A stretch of DNA of 64,000 nt from Streptomyces sp. NRRL F-2664 (GTDB lineage: Bacteria > Actinomycetota > Actinomycetes > Streptomycetales > Streptomycetaceae), in the NCBI RefSeq assembly GCF_000719345.1, contig NZ_JOFX01000019.1:1-64000 (forward strand), given 5' to 3'. Under the pieces are notes generated by a model. That model ran no database searches and had not been told where the DNA came from. It saw only the letters and a list, made by a program, of their open reading frames with translations. Each line of letters starts with the position of its first letter. Positions within the stretch are counted from its first letter, which is position 1. The position numbers were made by a program, and so were the translations under genes. Shown here in pieces: positions 1 to 7,909 of this stretch.

Positions 1-95
1 CGCCCCCACACACCCCCGCCGAGCCCCCGGCCAGGGCTACGCTTGATGTCGGAAAACCGCCAGCCCCCCTCGGTTCCGCCCCGGATCCTGGAGCC

Positions 96-1580
96 ATGCA
101 CACCGACACCGAGCGCTGCGTAAGGGCCGTTCAGTCGAAGGACGCCCGCTTCGACGGCTGGTTCTTCACCGCCGTCCTCACCACCCGGATCTACTGCCGG
201 CCCAGCTGCCCCGCCGTCCCCCCGAAGGTCGAGAACATGACCTTCCTGCCCAGCGCCGCCGCCTGCCAGCAGGCCGGCTTCCGCGCATGCAAGCGGTGCC
301 GGCCCGACACCAGCCCCGGCTCCCCCGAGTGGAACGCCCGCGCCGACGCCGTCGCCCGGGCGATGCGCCTGATCCAGGACGGGGTCGTCGACCGCGAAGG
401 CGTGCCGGGACTGGCGGCGCGCCTCGGTTACTCCACCCGCCAGGTGGAACGGCAGCTCAACGCCGAACTCGGTGCCGGCCCCCTCGCCCTGGCCCGGGCC
501 CAGCGCGCGCAGACCGCCCGGCTGCTCATCGAGACCTCCGAGCTGCCGATGGGCGACGTGGCCTTCGCCGCCGGCTTCTCCTCCATCCGCACCTTCAACG
601 ACACCGTCCGCGAGGTGTTCGCCCTGTCCCCGAGCGAGCTGCGGGACCGGTCGGCAAGGGCCGGACGCAGCAGGAACGCCCAGCCCCGGATCCCCGGCAC
701 GATCAGCCTGCGGCTGCCGTTCCGTGCCCCGCTGAACCCGGACAACCTCTTCGGGCACCTCGCCGCGACGGCGGTGCCCGGCGTGGAGGAGTGGCGCGAC
801 GGCGCCTACCGCCGCACCCTGCGCCTCCCCCACGGCACCGGCGTCGTCGCCCTGACCCCGCAGCCCGACCACATCGGCTGCCGGCTCGCCCTCACCGACC
901 TGCGCGACCTGACGATCGCCATCAGCCGCTGCCGCTGGATGCTCGACCTCGACGCCGACCCCGAGGCCGTCGACGAGCAGCTGCGTTCGGACCCGCTGCT
1001 GGCACCGCTGGTGGACAAGGCTCCGGGTCGCCGGGTACCCCGTACGGTCGACGCGGCGGAGTTCGCCGTACGGGCCGTCCTGGGCCAGCAGGTGTCCACG
1101 GCGGCGGCGCGCACCCATGCGGCCCGGCTGGTCACGGCCCACGGCGAGCGGGTGGAGGACCCGCTGGGCGGGCTGACGCACCTCTTCCCCTCCCCGCAGG
1201 CCCTGGCCGCGCTCGACCCGGAGTCACTGGCGCTGCCGCGCAGCCGCCGTGCCACCCTCACCACGCTGGTCTCGGCGCTGGCCGACGGTTCGCTGCCGCT
1301 CGGCTTCGACAGCGACTGGGACGCGGCCCGCGCGCAGCTCTCGGCGCTGCCCGGCTTCGGTCCCTGGACCACCGAGGTGATCGCGATGCGGGCGCTCGGC
1401 GACCCGGACGCGTTCCTTCCGTCCGATCTCGGCGTGCGCCGTGCGGCGCAGGGCCTGGGTCTGCCCTCCACCCCCTCCGCGCTGACGGCACGGGCGGCCG
1501 GCTGGCGGCCCTGGCGTGCGTATGCCGTCCAGTACCTGTGGGCCACGGACACCCACCCCGTCAACCACCTGCCCGCCTGA
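96..1580 (+). CDS. alkA: Ada-AlkA fusion: methyl-sensing regulator / DNA-3-methyladenine glycosylase II
   Basis: Repairs alkylated bases and probably regulates its own operon. The 494-residue protein has three parts: an N-terminal Ada zinc domain with C34, C38, C65 and C68 spaced like the E. coli Ada ligands; an AraC-type helix-turn-helix region at about 85-190; and an AlkA domain at about 200-490, with a helix-hairpin-helix ending in FGPWTTEV and a catalytic Asp at about D444 (SDLGVRR). The ATG follows a CTGGAG ribosome site. ogt begins 9 bases after its stop, so the two probably form an adaptive-response operon. Family knowledge: in actinobacteria the Ada sensor is often fused to AlkA rather than to the Ogt domain. 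Which methyl-phosphotriester induces it is inference. Confidence 0.95.
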   Translation: MHTDTERCVRAVQSKDARFDGWFFTAVLTTRIYCRPSCPAVPPKVENMTFLPSAAACQQAGFRACKRCRPDTSPGSPEWNARADAVARAMRLIQDGVVDREGVPGLAARLGYSTRQVERQLNAELGAGPLALARAQRAQTARLLIETSELPMGDVAFAAGFSSIRTFNDTVREVFALSPSELRDRSARAGRSRNAQPRIPGTISLRLPFRAPLNPDNLFGHLAATAVPGVEEWRDGAYRRTLRLPHGTGVVALTPQPDHIGCRLALTDLRDLTIAISRCRWMLDLDADPEAVDEQLRSDPLLAPLVDKAPGRRVPRTVDAAEFAVRAVLGQQVSTAAARTHAARLVTAHGERVEDPLGGLTHLFPSPQALAALDPESLALPRSRRATLTTLVSALADGSLPLGFDSDWDAARAQLSALPGFGPWTTEVIAMRALGDPDAFLPSDLGVRRAAQGLGLPSTPSALTARAAGWRPWRAYAVQYLWATDTHPVNHLPA

Positions 1581-1589
1581 GGAGCAGCC

Positions 1590-2084
1590 ATGAACGTCAA
1601 GCAGCACACCGTCGTCGACAGCCCGTACGGCCCGCTCACCCTGGTCGCCGCGGACGGCGTCCTCAGCGGCCTCTACATGACCGGGCAGCGCCACCGGCCG
1701 GCCGAGGAGTCCTTCGGTGAGCGCGTGGCCGCCTCGCAGGAGCCCTTCCCCGAAGTGGTGCGGCAGTTGGCCGCGTACTTCGCGGGGGAGCTGACCGCGT
1801 TCGACCTGCCGCTGCGCCTGGAGGGCACGCAGTTCCAGCGCAGCGTGTGGGACCAGCTGGTGCGGATCCCGTACGGCGAGACGTGGTCCTACGGTGAGCT
1901 GGCAGCGCGCCTGGGCAAGCCGAACGCCTCCCGGGCGGTGGGTCTGGCCAACGGCAGGAACCCGGTCGGGATCATCGTGCCGTGCCACCGGGTGATCGGG
2001 GCCTCGGGCGGCATGACCGGGTACGGCGGCGGTGTGGAGCGGAAGGTGCAGCTGCTGGCCTTCGAGGCGGCGTCCCGGTCCTGA
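1590..2084 (+). CDS. ogt: Methylated-DNA--[protein]-cysteine S-methyltransferase
   Basis: Suicide repair enzyme that moves the O6-methyl group of guanine onto its own cysteine. The 164-residue sequence carries the hallmark PCHRV active site with C132, plus the upstream DNA-binding helix (GELAARLGKPNASRAVG). Length is normal for the stand-alone Ogt form. GAGGAG lies 7 bases before the ATG. It directly follows the Ada-AlkA gene, which supplies the regulatory domain Ogt lacks. Confidence 0.96.
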   Translation: MNVKQHTVVDSPYGPLTLVAADGVLSGLYMTGQRHRPAEESFGERVAASQEPFPEVVRQLAAYFAGELTAFDLPLRLEGTQFQRSVWDQLVRIPYGETWSYGELAARLGKPNASRAVGLANGRNPVGIIVPCHRVIGASGGMTGYGGGVERKVQLLAFEAASRS

Positions 2085-2112
2085 GCACCGCCCGCACCGC
2101 TCCGAATGCGGA

Positions 2113-2132
2113 CATACAGGACCACCTGTATG
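2113..2132. promoter_or_regulatory. Perfect 8+8 inverted repeat between ogt and the SHOCT gene
   Basis: CATACAGG, a 4-base ACCA loop, then CCTGTATG. No T-run follows on either strand. It sits 32 bases upstream of the next start codon in an unusually AT-rich patch, so an operator is as likely as a terminator. Confidence 0.5.
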
Positions 2133-2164
2133 AAAGATGTACCGCTACACGATCGGAGCCGGGC

Positions 2165-2554
2165 ATGGATGACTATCCGCTTCTGAACCTCTTCTGGACA
2201 ATGCTGTGGCTGTTCCTCTGGATCATGTGGTTCTTCCTGCTCTTCAAGATCATCACGGACATCTTCCGTGACCACACCCTGGGCGGCTGGGGCAAGGCCG
2301 GCTGGCTGATCTTCGTGCTGATCCTGCCCTTCCTGGGCGTGTTCGTGTACCTCATCGCCCGCGGGAAGAGCATGACCGAGCGGGAGATGAAGCAGATGCA
2401 GGAGAACGAGGCGGCCTTCAAGCAGTACGTCCAGCAGGCGGCCGGCCCCGGCGGCGGTTCGGCGGACGAGCTCCACAAGCTCTCCGCGCTCAAGGACAAG
2501 GGCGACATCACCCAGGAGGAGTTCGACCGCGCCAAGGCCAAGCTGCTGGCCTGA
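2165..2554 (+). CDS. Small membrane protein with C-terminal SHOCT domain
   Basis: 129 residues. Two hydrophobic helices (about 5-28, rich in Trp/Leu/Phe, and 46-66) resemble the PLDc_N-type membrane module. A charged linker follows, then a C-terminal SHOCT motif (about 100-129: LHKLSALKDKGDITQEEFDRAK), a short helical motif common at the ends of bacterial membrane proteins. No catalytic residues are visible. The ATG at 2165 was chosen because the hydrophobic helix starts right after it; upstream in-frame sequence overlaps ogt and does not look coding. Function unknown; membrane location is inferred from hydrophobicity. Confidence 0.85.
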   Translation: MDDYPLLNLFWTMLWLFLWIMWFFLLFKIITDIFRDHTLGGWGKAGWLIFVLILPFLGVFVYLIARGKSMTEREMKQMQENEAAFKQYVQQAAGPGGGSADELHKLSALKDKGDITQEEFDRAKAKLLA

Positions 2555-2561
2555 CTCCGGG

Positions 2562-2990
2562 TCAGACCACGAGGAGCGGGACGAGCAGGGCGAAGGCGGC
2601 GCCGGCCTCCACGGCGTAGCCGTAGAGCGACGGGTGCTGCACGGGCGCGGCGAGCAGCACCACGCTCTGCTGGGCGGCGGCCGCCGCCACCCATGCGGCG
2701 TCGGCCCCGAGGGTGCCCTCGTACCAGCCCTGGCAGGCGCCGGGGCCGGTGACGGCGAGGACGTCGTCCTCGCGGCGGTAGAGGGCCCGCCAGTCGGCGG
2801 CGGGCGTGGACCAGCCCTCGAAGTCGGCGAACTGCGCCCAGCCGCCCTCGCGTATCGCGGTGTCGAAGAGCCACACCGGCGTACCGTCGGGGGCGACCTC
2901 ACCACCTGCCTGCTCGTCCGTCGTGAAGTGGACCATGGGCAGGGCGTCCGGCCCGTCGGCCGTGCTCGGCCAGGCGTACATCGTGATCAT
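2562..2990 (-). CDS. Hypothetical protein
   Basis: 142-residue protein I do not recognise. It has no signal peptide, and its many Trp residues and acidic N-terminal half (TTDEQAGGEVAPDGTPVWLFDTA) suggest a small globular cytoplasmic protein. The C-terminal 45 residues are Ala/Val/Leu-rich. It converges with the SHOCT gene (7 bases between stops) and is followed upstream on the same strand by the NUDIX gene, 36 bases away, which may be co-transcribed with it. Start is the ATG at 2990; another ATG lies three codons in. Confidence 0.75.
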   Translation of the reverse strand: MITMYAWPSTADGPDALPMVHFTTDEQAGGEVAPDGTPVWLFDTAIREGGWAQFADFEGWSTPAADWRALYRREDDVLAVTGPGACQGWYEGTLGADAAWVAAAAAQQSVVLLAAPVQHPSLYGYAVEAGAAFALLVPLLVV

Positions 2991-3026
2991 CTTCTGATTC
3001 TGTCCTGGTCGCAGTATGCCGGGTGT

Positions 3027-3527
3027 TTACGGGGTGACCGGGCGCCGGCCGTTCTCCAGTTCCGCCGTTCCCTCGCGCGACTGGAGGACGCGGTACGCCT
3101 CCTGGGCGCGCCGCCCCAGCGCTCCGGGCAGGTACGCGGTGAGCTCGGCGGGCTCGACCATCCGCCACGAGAGGAGTTCCTCCTCCTGGAGCCTGATCGA
3201 GGCCAGCCGGGCCTCGTCGAGCACTCCCCCGTCGTACAGGTACGCGACGAGCGGCGGCCGGTCGGGGCCGATGGTCCAGTCGACGGCGAGGAGGCGGCCG
3301 AGGGGGACGTCGACGCCGATCTCCTCGGCGCTCTCGCGGCGGGCGGCGGTGCGCGGCGACTCGCCCCGGTCCGACTCGACGGTGCCGCCCGGCAGGGCCC
3401 AGCCCTCGCGGTAGTTGGGCTCCACGAGCAGGACCCGGCCGGCGGCGTCCCGATAGAGGGCGGCCGCGCCGGCCAGCACCCGGGGCAGGCTCGCGATGTA
3501 GGAGGCGTAGTCATCCGTGGTGGTCAC
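3027..3527 (-). CDS. NUDIX hydrolase
   Basis: Hydrolyses a nucleoside diphosphate linked to some other moiety; substrate not predictable. The 166 residues contain a NUDIX box, GGTVESDRGESPRTAAR followed by REsaEEiGv. The catalytic RE..EE..G core is intact, but there are two extra residues between GG and the first conserved Glu compared with the usual GX5E spacing. Starts at GTG 3527. It diverges from glycerate kinase across about 200 bases. Confidence 0.92.
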   Translation of the reverse strand: MTTTDDYASYIASLPRVLAGAAALYRDAAGRVLLVEPNYREGWALPGGTVESDRGESPRTAARRESAEEIGVDVPLGRLLAVDWTIGPDRPPLVAYLYDGGVLDEARLASIRLQEEELLSWRMVEPAELTAYLPGALGRRAQEAYRVLQSREGTAELENGRRPVTP

Positions 3528-3672
3528 CGGGTCACCCTACCGAGGCGGCGCCGGTCGGCCGCCCGCGCCGCCGGTCCGGTGACGCGGCGCTCGTGCGGCC
3601 ACGCCGTGCAGGCATATGTCCCCATTCGGGCGCATGGTGCACCCCGTGTGACCCAGGCCACTCATGGGCATA

Positions 3673-3737
3673 GGAGGATCCTCCGGATAAGCTCATGGAG
3701 GCGCGACTGCACTGTTCGATAGCAAGGGATAGCAAGG
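3673..3737 (+). promoter_or_regulatory. Glycerate kinase leader: 12 bp palindrome and tandem 10 bp duplication
   Basis: GGAGGATCCTCC (3673-3684) is a perfect palindrome. GATAGCAAGG occurs twice back to back (3718-3727 and 3728-3737), and the last G of the second copy is the first base of the GTG start. The AAGG of the first copy sits 9 bases before the start, the correct ribosome-binding distance. Confidence 0.55.
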
Positions 3738-4885
3738 TGACGGACGGAGCAGTAACTGAGGCCGCGCGCGTGCTCATCGCCGCGGACAAATTCAAGGGCT
3801 CGCTCACGGCCGTTCAGGTCGCGGAGCGGGTGACGGCCGGCCTTCGCAGGGCCGTACCGGACGTGGAGGTCGAGACCCTCCCCGTCGCGGACGGCGGCGA
3901 CGGCACGGTCGCGGCCGCCGTGGCGGCCGGTTTCGAACGCCGGGAGGTGCGGGTCACCGGACCCCTCGGCGACCAGGTCACGGCCGCCTTCGCGCTGCGC
4001 GCGGGCACCGCGGTGGTCGAGATGGCGGAGGCCTCCGGCCTCCAGCTGCTGCCGGCGGGCACCTTCGCCCCGCTGACGGCGACCACCTACGGCTCGGGCG
4101 AGGTCCTCAAGGCCGCGCTGGACGCGGGTGCCCGCTCGATCGTCTTCGGCGTCGGCGGCAGCGCCACGACGGACGGCGGCGCGGGCATGCTGGCGGCGCT
4201 CGGCGCGGTGTTCCTGGATGCGAACGGCGAACCGGTCGGTCCGGGCGGCGGAGCACTGGCCGACCTGGCGTCGGCGGACCTGTCGGGCGTGGACCCGCGC
4301 TTCGCCGAGGTCGACTTCGTCCTGGCCAGCGACGTGGACAACCCGCTGACCGGCCCGAAGGGCTGCGCGGCCGTCTACGGCCCGCAGAAGGGCGCGTCGC
4401 CCGAGGACGTGGCGACCCTGGACGCGGCGCTGGCGCACTACGCGCAGGTGCTGGAGAAGGCGATCGGCCCGAAGGCCGCCGAGCTGGCCGCCTCCCCCGG
4501 CGCGGGCGGTGCGGGCGGCATCGGTTTCGGCGCGCTGCTGCTCGGTGCCCGCTTCCGGCCCGGTATCGAGCTGATGCTGGAGGTGCTGGGCTTCGCGCCG
4601 GCGCTGGAGCGGGCCACGCTCGTCATCACCGGTGAGGGCTCGCTGGACGAGCAGACGCTGCACGGCAAGGCCCCTGCGGGCGTCGCGGCGGCCGCCCGCG
4701 CGGCCGGCAAGCCGGTGGTCGCGGTCTGCGGCCGGCTGCTGCTGGACCAGGAGGCCCTGCAGGCCGCCGGTATCCGCAAGGCGTACCCGCTGACGGACCT
4801 GGAGCCGGACCCGGCCAAGTCCATCCCGAACGCCGGTCCCCTCCTGGAGGAGGTCGCGGCCGGCATCGCCGCCGACGTCCTCTGA
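3737..4885 (+). CDS. glxK: Glycerate 2-kinase (GarK/GlxK family)
   Basis: Phosphorylates D-glycerate with ATP, feeding glyoxylate or glycerate into glycolysis. The family signature ADKFKGS is at the N-terminus, followed by VADGGDGT, the central FGVGGSATTDGGAGML motif and ITGEGSLDEQTLHGKAP near the C-terminus. Choosing GTG 3737 gives 382 residues, matching the family. An ATG at 3695 would add 14 residues absent from most homologues. Stands alone, followed by a strong hairpin. Confidence 0.93.
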   Translation: MTDGAVTEAARVLIAADKFKGSLTAVQVAERVTAGLRRAVPDVEVETLPVADGGDGTVAAAVAAGFERREVRVTGPLGDQVTAAFALRAGTAVVEMAEASGLQLLPAGTFAPLTATTYGSGEVLKAALDAGARSIVFGVGGSATTDGGAGMLAALGAVFLDANGEPVGPGGGALADLASADLSGVDPRFAEVDFVLASDVDNPLTGPKGCAAVYGPQKGASPEDVATLDAALAHYAQVLEKAIGPKAAELAASPGAGGAGGIGFGALLLGARFRPGIELMLEVLGFAPALERATLVITGEGSLDEQTLHGKAPAGVAAAARAAGKPVVAVCGRLLLDQEALQAAGIRKAYPLTDLEPDPAKSIPNAGPLLEEVAAGIAADVL

Positions 4886-4913
4886 CCGCTGCGCCGCACG
4901 GGCCCGGCCCCCA

Positions 4914-4964
4914 GGGCGCGTCCTTCGGATCGTGCCGACTCGGCCTGATCCGAAAGACACGCCC
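4914..4964 (+). terminator. 18 bp stem hairpin after glycerate kinase
   Basis: Arms 4914-4931 and 4947-4964 pair over 18 positions with only three mismatches around a 15-base loop (core TTCGGATC / GATCCGAA). It starts 28 bases after the stop codon, suiting a factor-independent terminator, though no U-run follows. The sequence also resembles palindromic repeats dispersed in Streptomyces genomes, a recollection I could not check. Confidence 0.7.
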
Positions 4965-5064
4965 AGTGGGTGCCGGGCTCCGGCCGTTCCGAGGCGGCCG
5001 ACCGCGGGGCCGGCGGCGGTTCCGTGGTCACGCCCCCTGCCCGGGACAGTGTTAGAAAGGGCTC

Positions 5065-7884
5065 ATGACCGGACGTTTTGGTCGACAGCCGACCGGGTGG
5101 GGTTCGCGCCTGTCCGCGCGCCTGTCCCGGGGGGCGCACAGCGTCGCCGGTCAGGTCTTCGCCCTCCAGGCGGTGATCGTGCTGCTGCTGATCACCGCCG
5201 CCGCACTGGCCCTGGTCCTCCAGGCCCGCTTCGACAGCCAGCGCGACGCCCGCAACCGCTCGCTCGCCGCCGCCGAGGCCTTCGCGCACGCCCCCGGGCT
5301 CCCCGAGGCGCTGATGTCGCGCGACCCGACGGCGGAGCTGCAGCCGCTGGCGGAGGCCGCCCGCAAGGCCTCGGGGCTCGACTTCATCGCGGTGATGGAC
5401 ATCCGGGGGGTCCGCTACACCGACTCGCGGCCCGAGCTGATCGGCCGGCAGGCCTCGGACGTCTCCCGGGCCGCAGCCGGGGAGTCCTTCACCCAGGTGT
5501 TCAAGGGGCAGCCGAGTGACGCCGTGCGGGCCGTGGTGCCCGTACGGAACGCGGACGGCGAGGTCATCGGGCTGGTCGGCACGGGCATCGAGGTGGGGAA
5601 CGTCTCCCAAGCGGTCGAGGGCCAGCTCCCGCTGCTGGTGGGCGCCACGGCCGGCGGTCTGCTGGTCGGTACCGCCGGCGCCGCCCTGGTCAGCCGGCGG
5701 CTGCTGCGCCAGACGCGCGGCCTGGGCGCCGCCGAAATGACCCGGATGAACGAACACCACGAGGCGGTTCTGCACGCCGTGCGCGAGGGCGTGCTCATCA
5801 TCGGCAACGACCAGCGGCTCATCCTGGCCAACGACGAGGCCCGCAGGCTGCTCGACCTGCCGCAGGACGCCGAGGAGCGGCACGTCGTCGACCTCGGTCT
5901 CGACCCGCGCACCACCGAGCTGCTCGCCTCGGGCCGGGTCGTGACCGACCACGTGCACCTGGCGGGCGACCGGCTGCTGGCGGTCAACGTACGGCCCACG
6001 ATGGCGTACGCGGGACGGCCGGCGGGCCGTGTGGTGACCTTGCGCGACACGACGGAGCTGGCCGCGCTGTCCGGCCGGGCCGAGGTCGCCCGCAGCCGCC
6101 TGCAGCTGCTCTACGACGCCGGTGTGCGGATCGGCACCACGCTGGACGTGTCGCGGACCGCCGAGGAGCTGTCGGAGGTGGCCGTGCCGCGCTTCGCCGA
6201 CTTCGTGACGGTGGAGCTGCTGGAGCCCGTGCTGCGCGGTGACGAGCCTTCCGGTTCCGGTGTGCACACCGAGATGCGGCGGGCGGCCATCAGCGGCATC
6301 CGTACGGACTCGCCGCTCCAGCCGGTCGGCGACCTGATCCGGTTCGAGGTGCCGACGGCTCCCATGGCGGCGGCCCTGGCCGCCGGGCACGCGGTGCTCG
6401 CTGCGGACCTGAACGCCGCGATGGGCTGGCGGGCCCAGGACTCCCAGGGGACGCGGGTGGCTCTGGACTACGGGCTGCACTCGCTGATCTCCGTGCCGCT
6501 CCAGGCCCGCGGGGTGGTCCTGGGCATGGCCAACTTCTGGCGGGCCGACACTCCGGAGCCGTTCGAGGAGGAGGACCTGTCCTTCGCCGAGGAGCTGGGG
6601 GCGCGGGCGGCCGTCTCCATCGACAACGCCCGCCGCTTCACCCGCGAGCACGCCATGGCCGTGACGCTCCAGCGCAGCCTCCTGCCCCGGGTGCTGCCCG
6701 ACCAGAGCGCCGTGGACGTGGCCTACCGCTACCTGCCGGCGAAGGCGGGGGTGGGGGGCGACTGGTTCGACGTGATCCAGCTGCCGGGCGCCAGGGTGGC
6801 GCTGGTGGTGGGTGATGTCGTCGGGCACGGGGTGCACGCCGCGGCCACCATGGGCCGGCTGCGGACCGCGGTGCACAACTTCTCCACCTTGGACCTGCCG
6901 CCCGACGAGCTGCTCGGGCACCTGGACGACCTGATCAACCGGATCGACCAGGAGGAGGCCGGGGCCGCCGCGGACGGCGACGGCCGGGCCGGCGGGAGCG
7001 GCGCGGCCGGCTGGGCGGCGGAGCCCGACGAGGCGGCCGAGCGGGCTTCGTCGGTCACCGGCGCGACCTGCCTCTACGCGGTCTACGACCCGGTCTCGGG
7101 CCGGTGCCGGATGGCGAGCGCCGGCCATCCCGGTCCGGCGCTGATCCGGCCCGACGGCAAGGTGGAGTTCCCCGAACTCCCGGCCGGGATCCCGCTGGGC
7201 GTCGGCGGGATGCCCTTCGAGGCGGTCGAGTTCCAGCTGCCCGAGGGAAGCCGGCTCGTCCTGTTCACGGACGGGCTGGTGGAGGACCGCGACCGGGACT
7301 TCGACACGGGTCGGCGCCTGCTCGCCGAGACGCTGTCGCGGCCCGGACGCAGCCCCGACCAGGCATGCTCGGACGTGCTGGCCGCGATGCTGTTCCCGGT
7401 GCCGAGCGACGACATCGCCCTGCTGGTCGCGGACACCCGGCGGCTGGAGGCGGACCGGATCGCCGAGTGGGAGGTGCCCGAGGAGTACTCGGCCGTCTCC
7501 CGGGTGCGCAACGCGGGGTCGGCGCAACTCGTCGAGTGGGGCCTGGGGGACATCGCCTTCACCGCGGAGCTGATCCTGAGCGAGCTGATCACCAACGCGA
7601 TCCGGTACGGGAGCGCGCCCGTCGGGGTCCGCCTGCTCCGCGACCGGACCCTGATCTGCGAGGTCTCCGACAGCAGCAGCACCTCCCCGCACCTGCGGTA
7701 CGCGGCCACCACCGACGAGGGAGGGCGCGGGCTGTTCCTCGTCGCGCAGTACGCCGAGCGGTGGGGCACCCGCTACACGGACCGCGGGAAGGTGATCTGG
7801 GCGGAGCTGCCGCTGACCGGCGGTGCCGAGCCGCAGCCGCCGGTGCCGCTGGACCTGGATGCGCTGGAGGACCTGGCCTGGTGA
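5065..7884 (+). CDS. DcuS/CitA-like sensor fused to SpoIIE phosphatase and anti-sigma-type ATPase domains
   Basis: 939-residue signalling protein. Order: transmembrane helix (about 30-55), extracytoplasmic Cache-type sensor (about 56-180, ending VPVRNADGEVIGLVGTGIE as in CitA/DcuS kinases), second membrane helix (about 190-212), PAS domain (about 225-330), GAF domain (about 345-530), PP2C/SpoIIE phosphatase (about 550-790, metal Asp in GGDWFD and VVGDVVGHG), and a C-terminal HATPase domain of the anti-sigma/RsbW type (about 800-915, ELITNAIRYG). There is no histidine phosphorylation site, so it is not a classical kinase. A Gly/Ala-rich acidic insert lies in the phosphatase at about 630-655. 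It probably links a small-molecule signal to a partner-switching sigma or anti-sigma circuit; ligand and partner are unknown. Confidence 0.9.
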   Translation: MTGRFGRQPTGWGSRLSARLSRGAHSVAGQVFALQAVIVLLLITAAALALVLQARFDSQRDARNRSLAAAEAFAHAPGLPEALMSRDPTAELQPLAEAARKASGLDFIAVMDIRGVRYTDSRPELIGRQASDVSRAAAGESFTQVFKGQPSDAVRAVVPVRNADGEVIGLVGTGIEVGNVSQAVEGQLPLLVGATAGGLLVGTAGAALVSRRLLRQTRGLGAAEMTRMNEHHEAVLHAVREGVLIIGNDQRLILANDEARRLLDLPQDAEERHVVDLGLDPRTTELLASGRVVTDHVHLAGDRLLAVNVRPTMAYAGRPAGRVVTLRDTTELAALSGRAEVARSRLQLLYDAGVRIGTTLDVSRTAEELSEVAVPRFADFVTVELLEPVLRGDEPSGSGVHTEMRRAAISGIRTDSPLQPVGDLIRFEVPTAPMAAALAAGHAVLAADLNAAMGWRAQDSQGTRVALDYGLHSLISVPLQARGVVLGMANFWRADTPEPFEEEDLSFAEELGARAAVSIDNARRFTREHAMAVTLQRSLLPRVLPDQSAVDVAYRYLPAKAGVGGDWFDVIQLPGARVALVVGDVVGHGVHAAATMGRLRTAVHNFSTLDLPPDELLGHLDDLINRIDQEEAGAAADGDGRAGGSGAAGWAAEPDEAAERASSVTGATCLYAVYDPVSGRCRMASAGHPGPALIRPDGKVEFPELPAGIPLGVGGMPFEAVEFQLPEGSRLVLFTDGLVEDRDRDFDTGRRLLAETLSRPGRSPDQACSDVLAAMLFPVPSDDIALLVADTRRLEADRIAEWEVPEEYSAVSRVRNAGSAQLVEWGLGDIAFTAELILSELITNAIRYGSAPVGVRLLRDRTLICEVSDSSSTSPHLRYAATTDEGGRGLFLVAQYAERWGTRYTDRGKVIWAELPLTGGAEPQPPVPLDLDALEDLAW

Positions 7885-7909
7885 AGGCGGCGGGCCGCCG
7901 GAGGGCGTC

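Noticed and set aside
4438..7692. Open frame of more than 1000 codons on the minus strand
   Set aside because: It lies wholly antisense to the SpoIIE sensor protein and has repetitive Arg/Gly/Pro composition typical of a high-GC shadow frame. No domain, no ribosome site.
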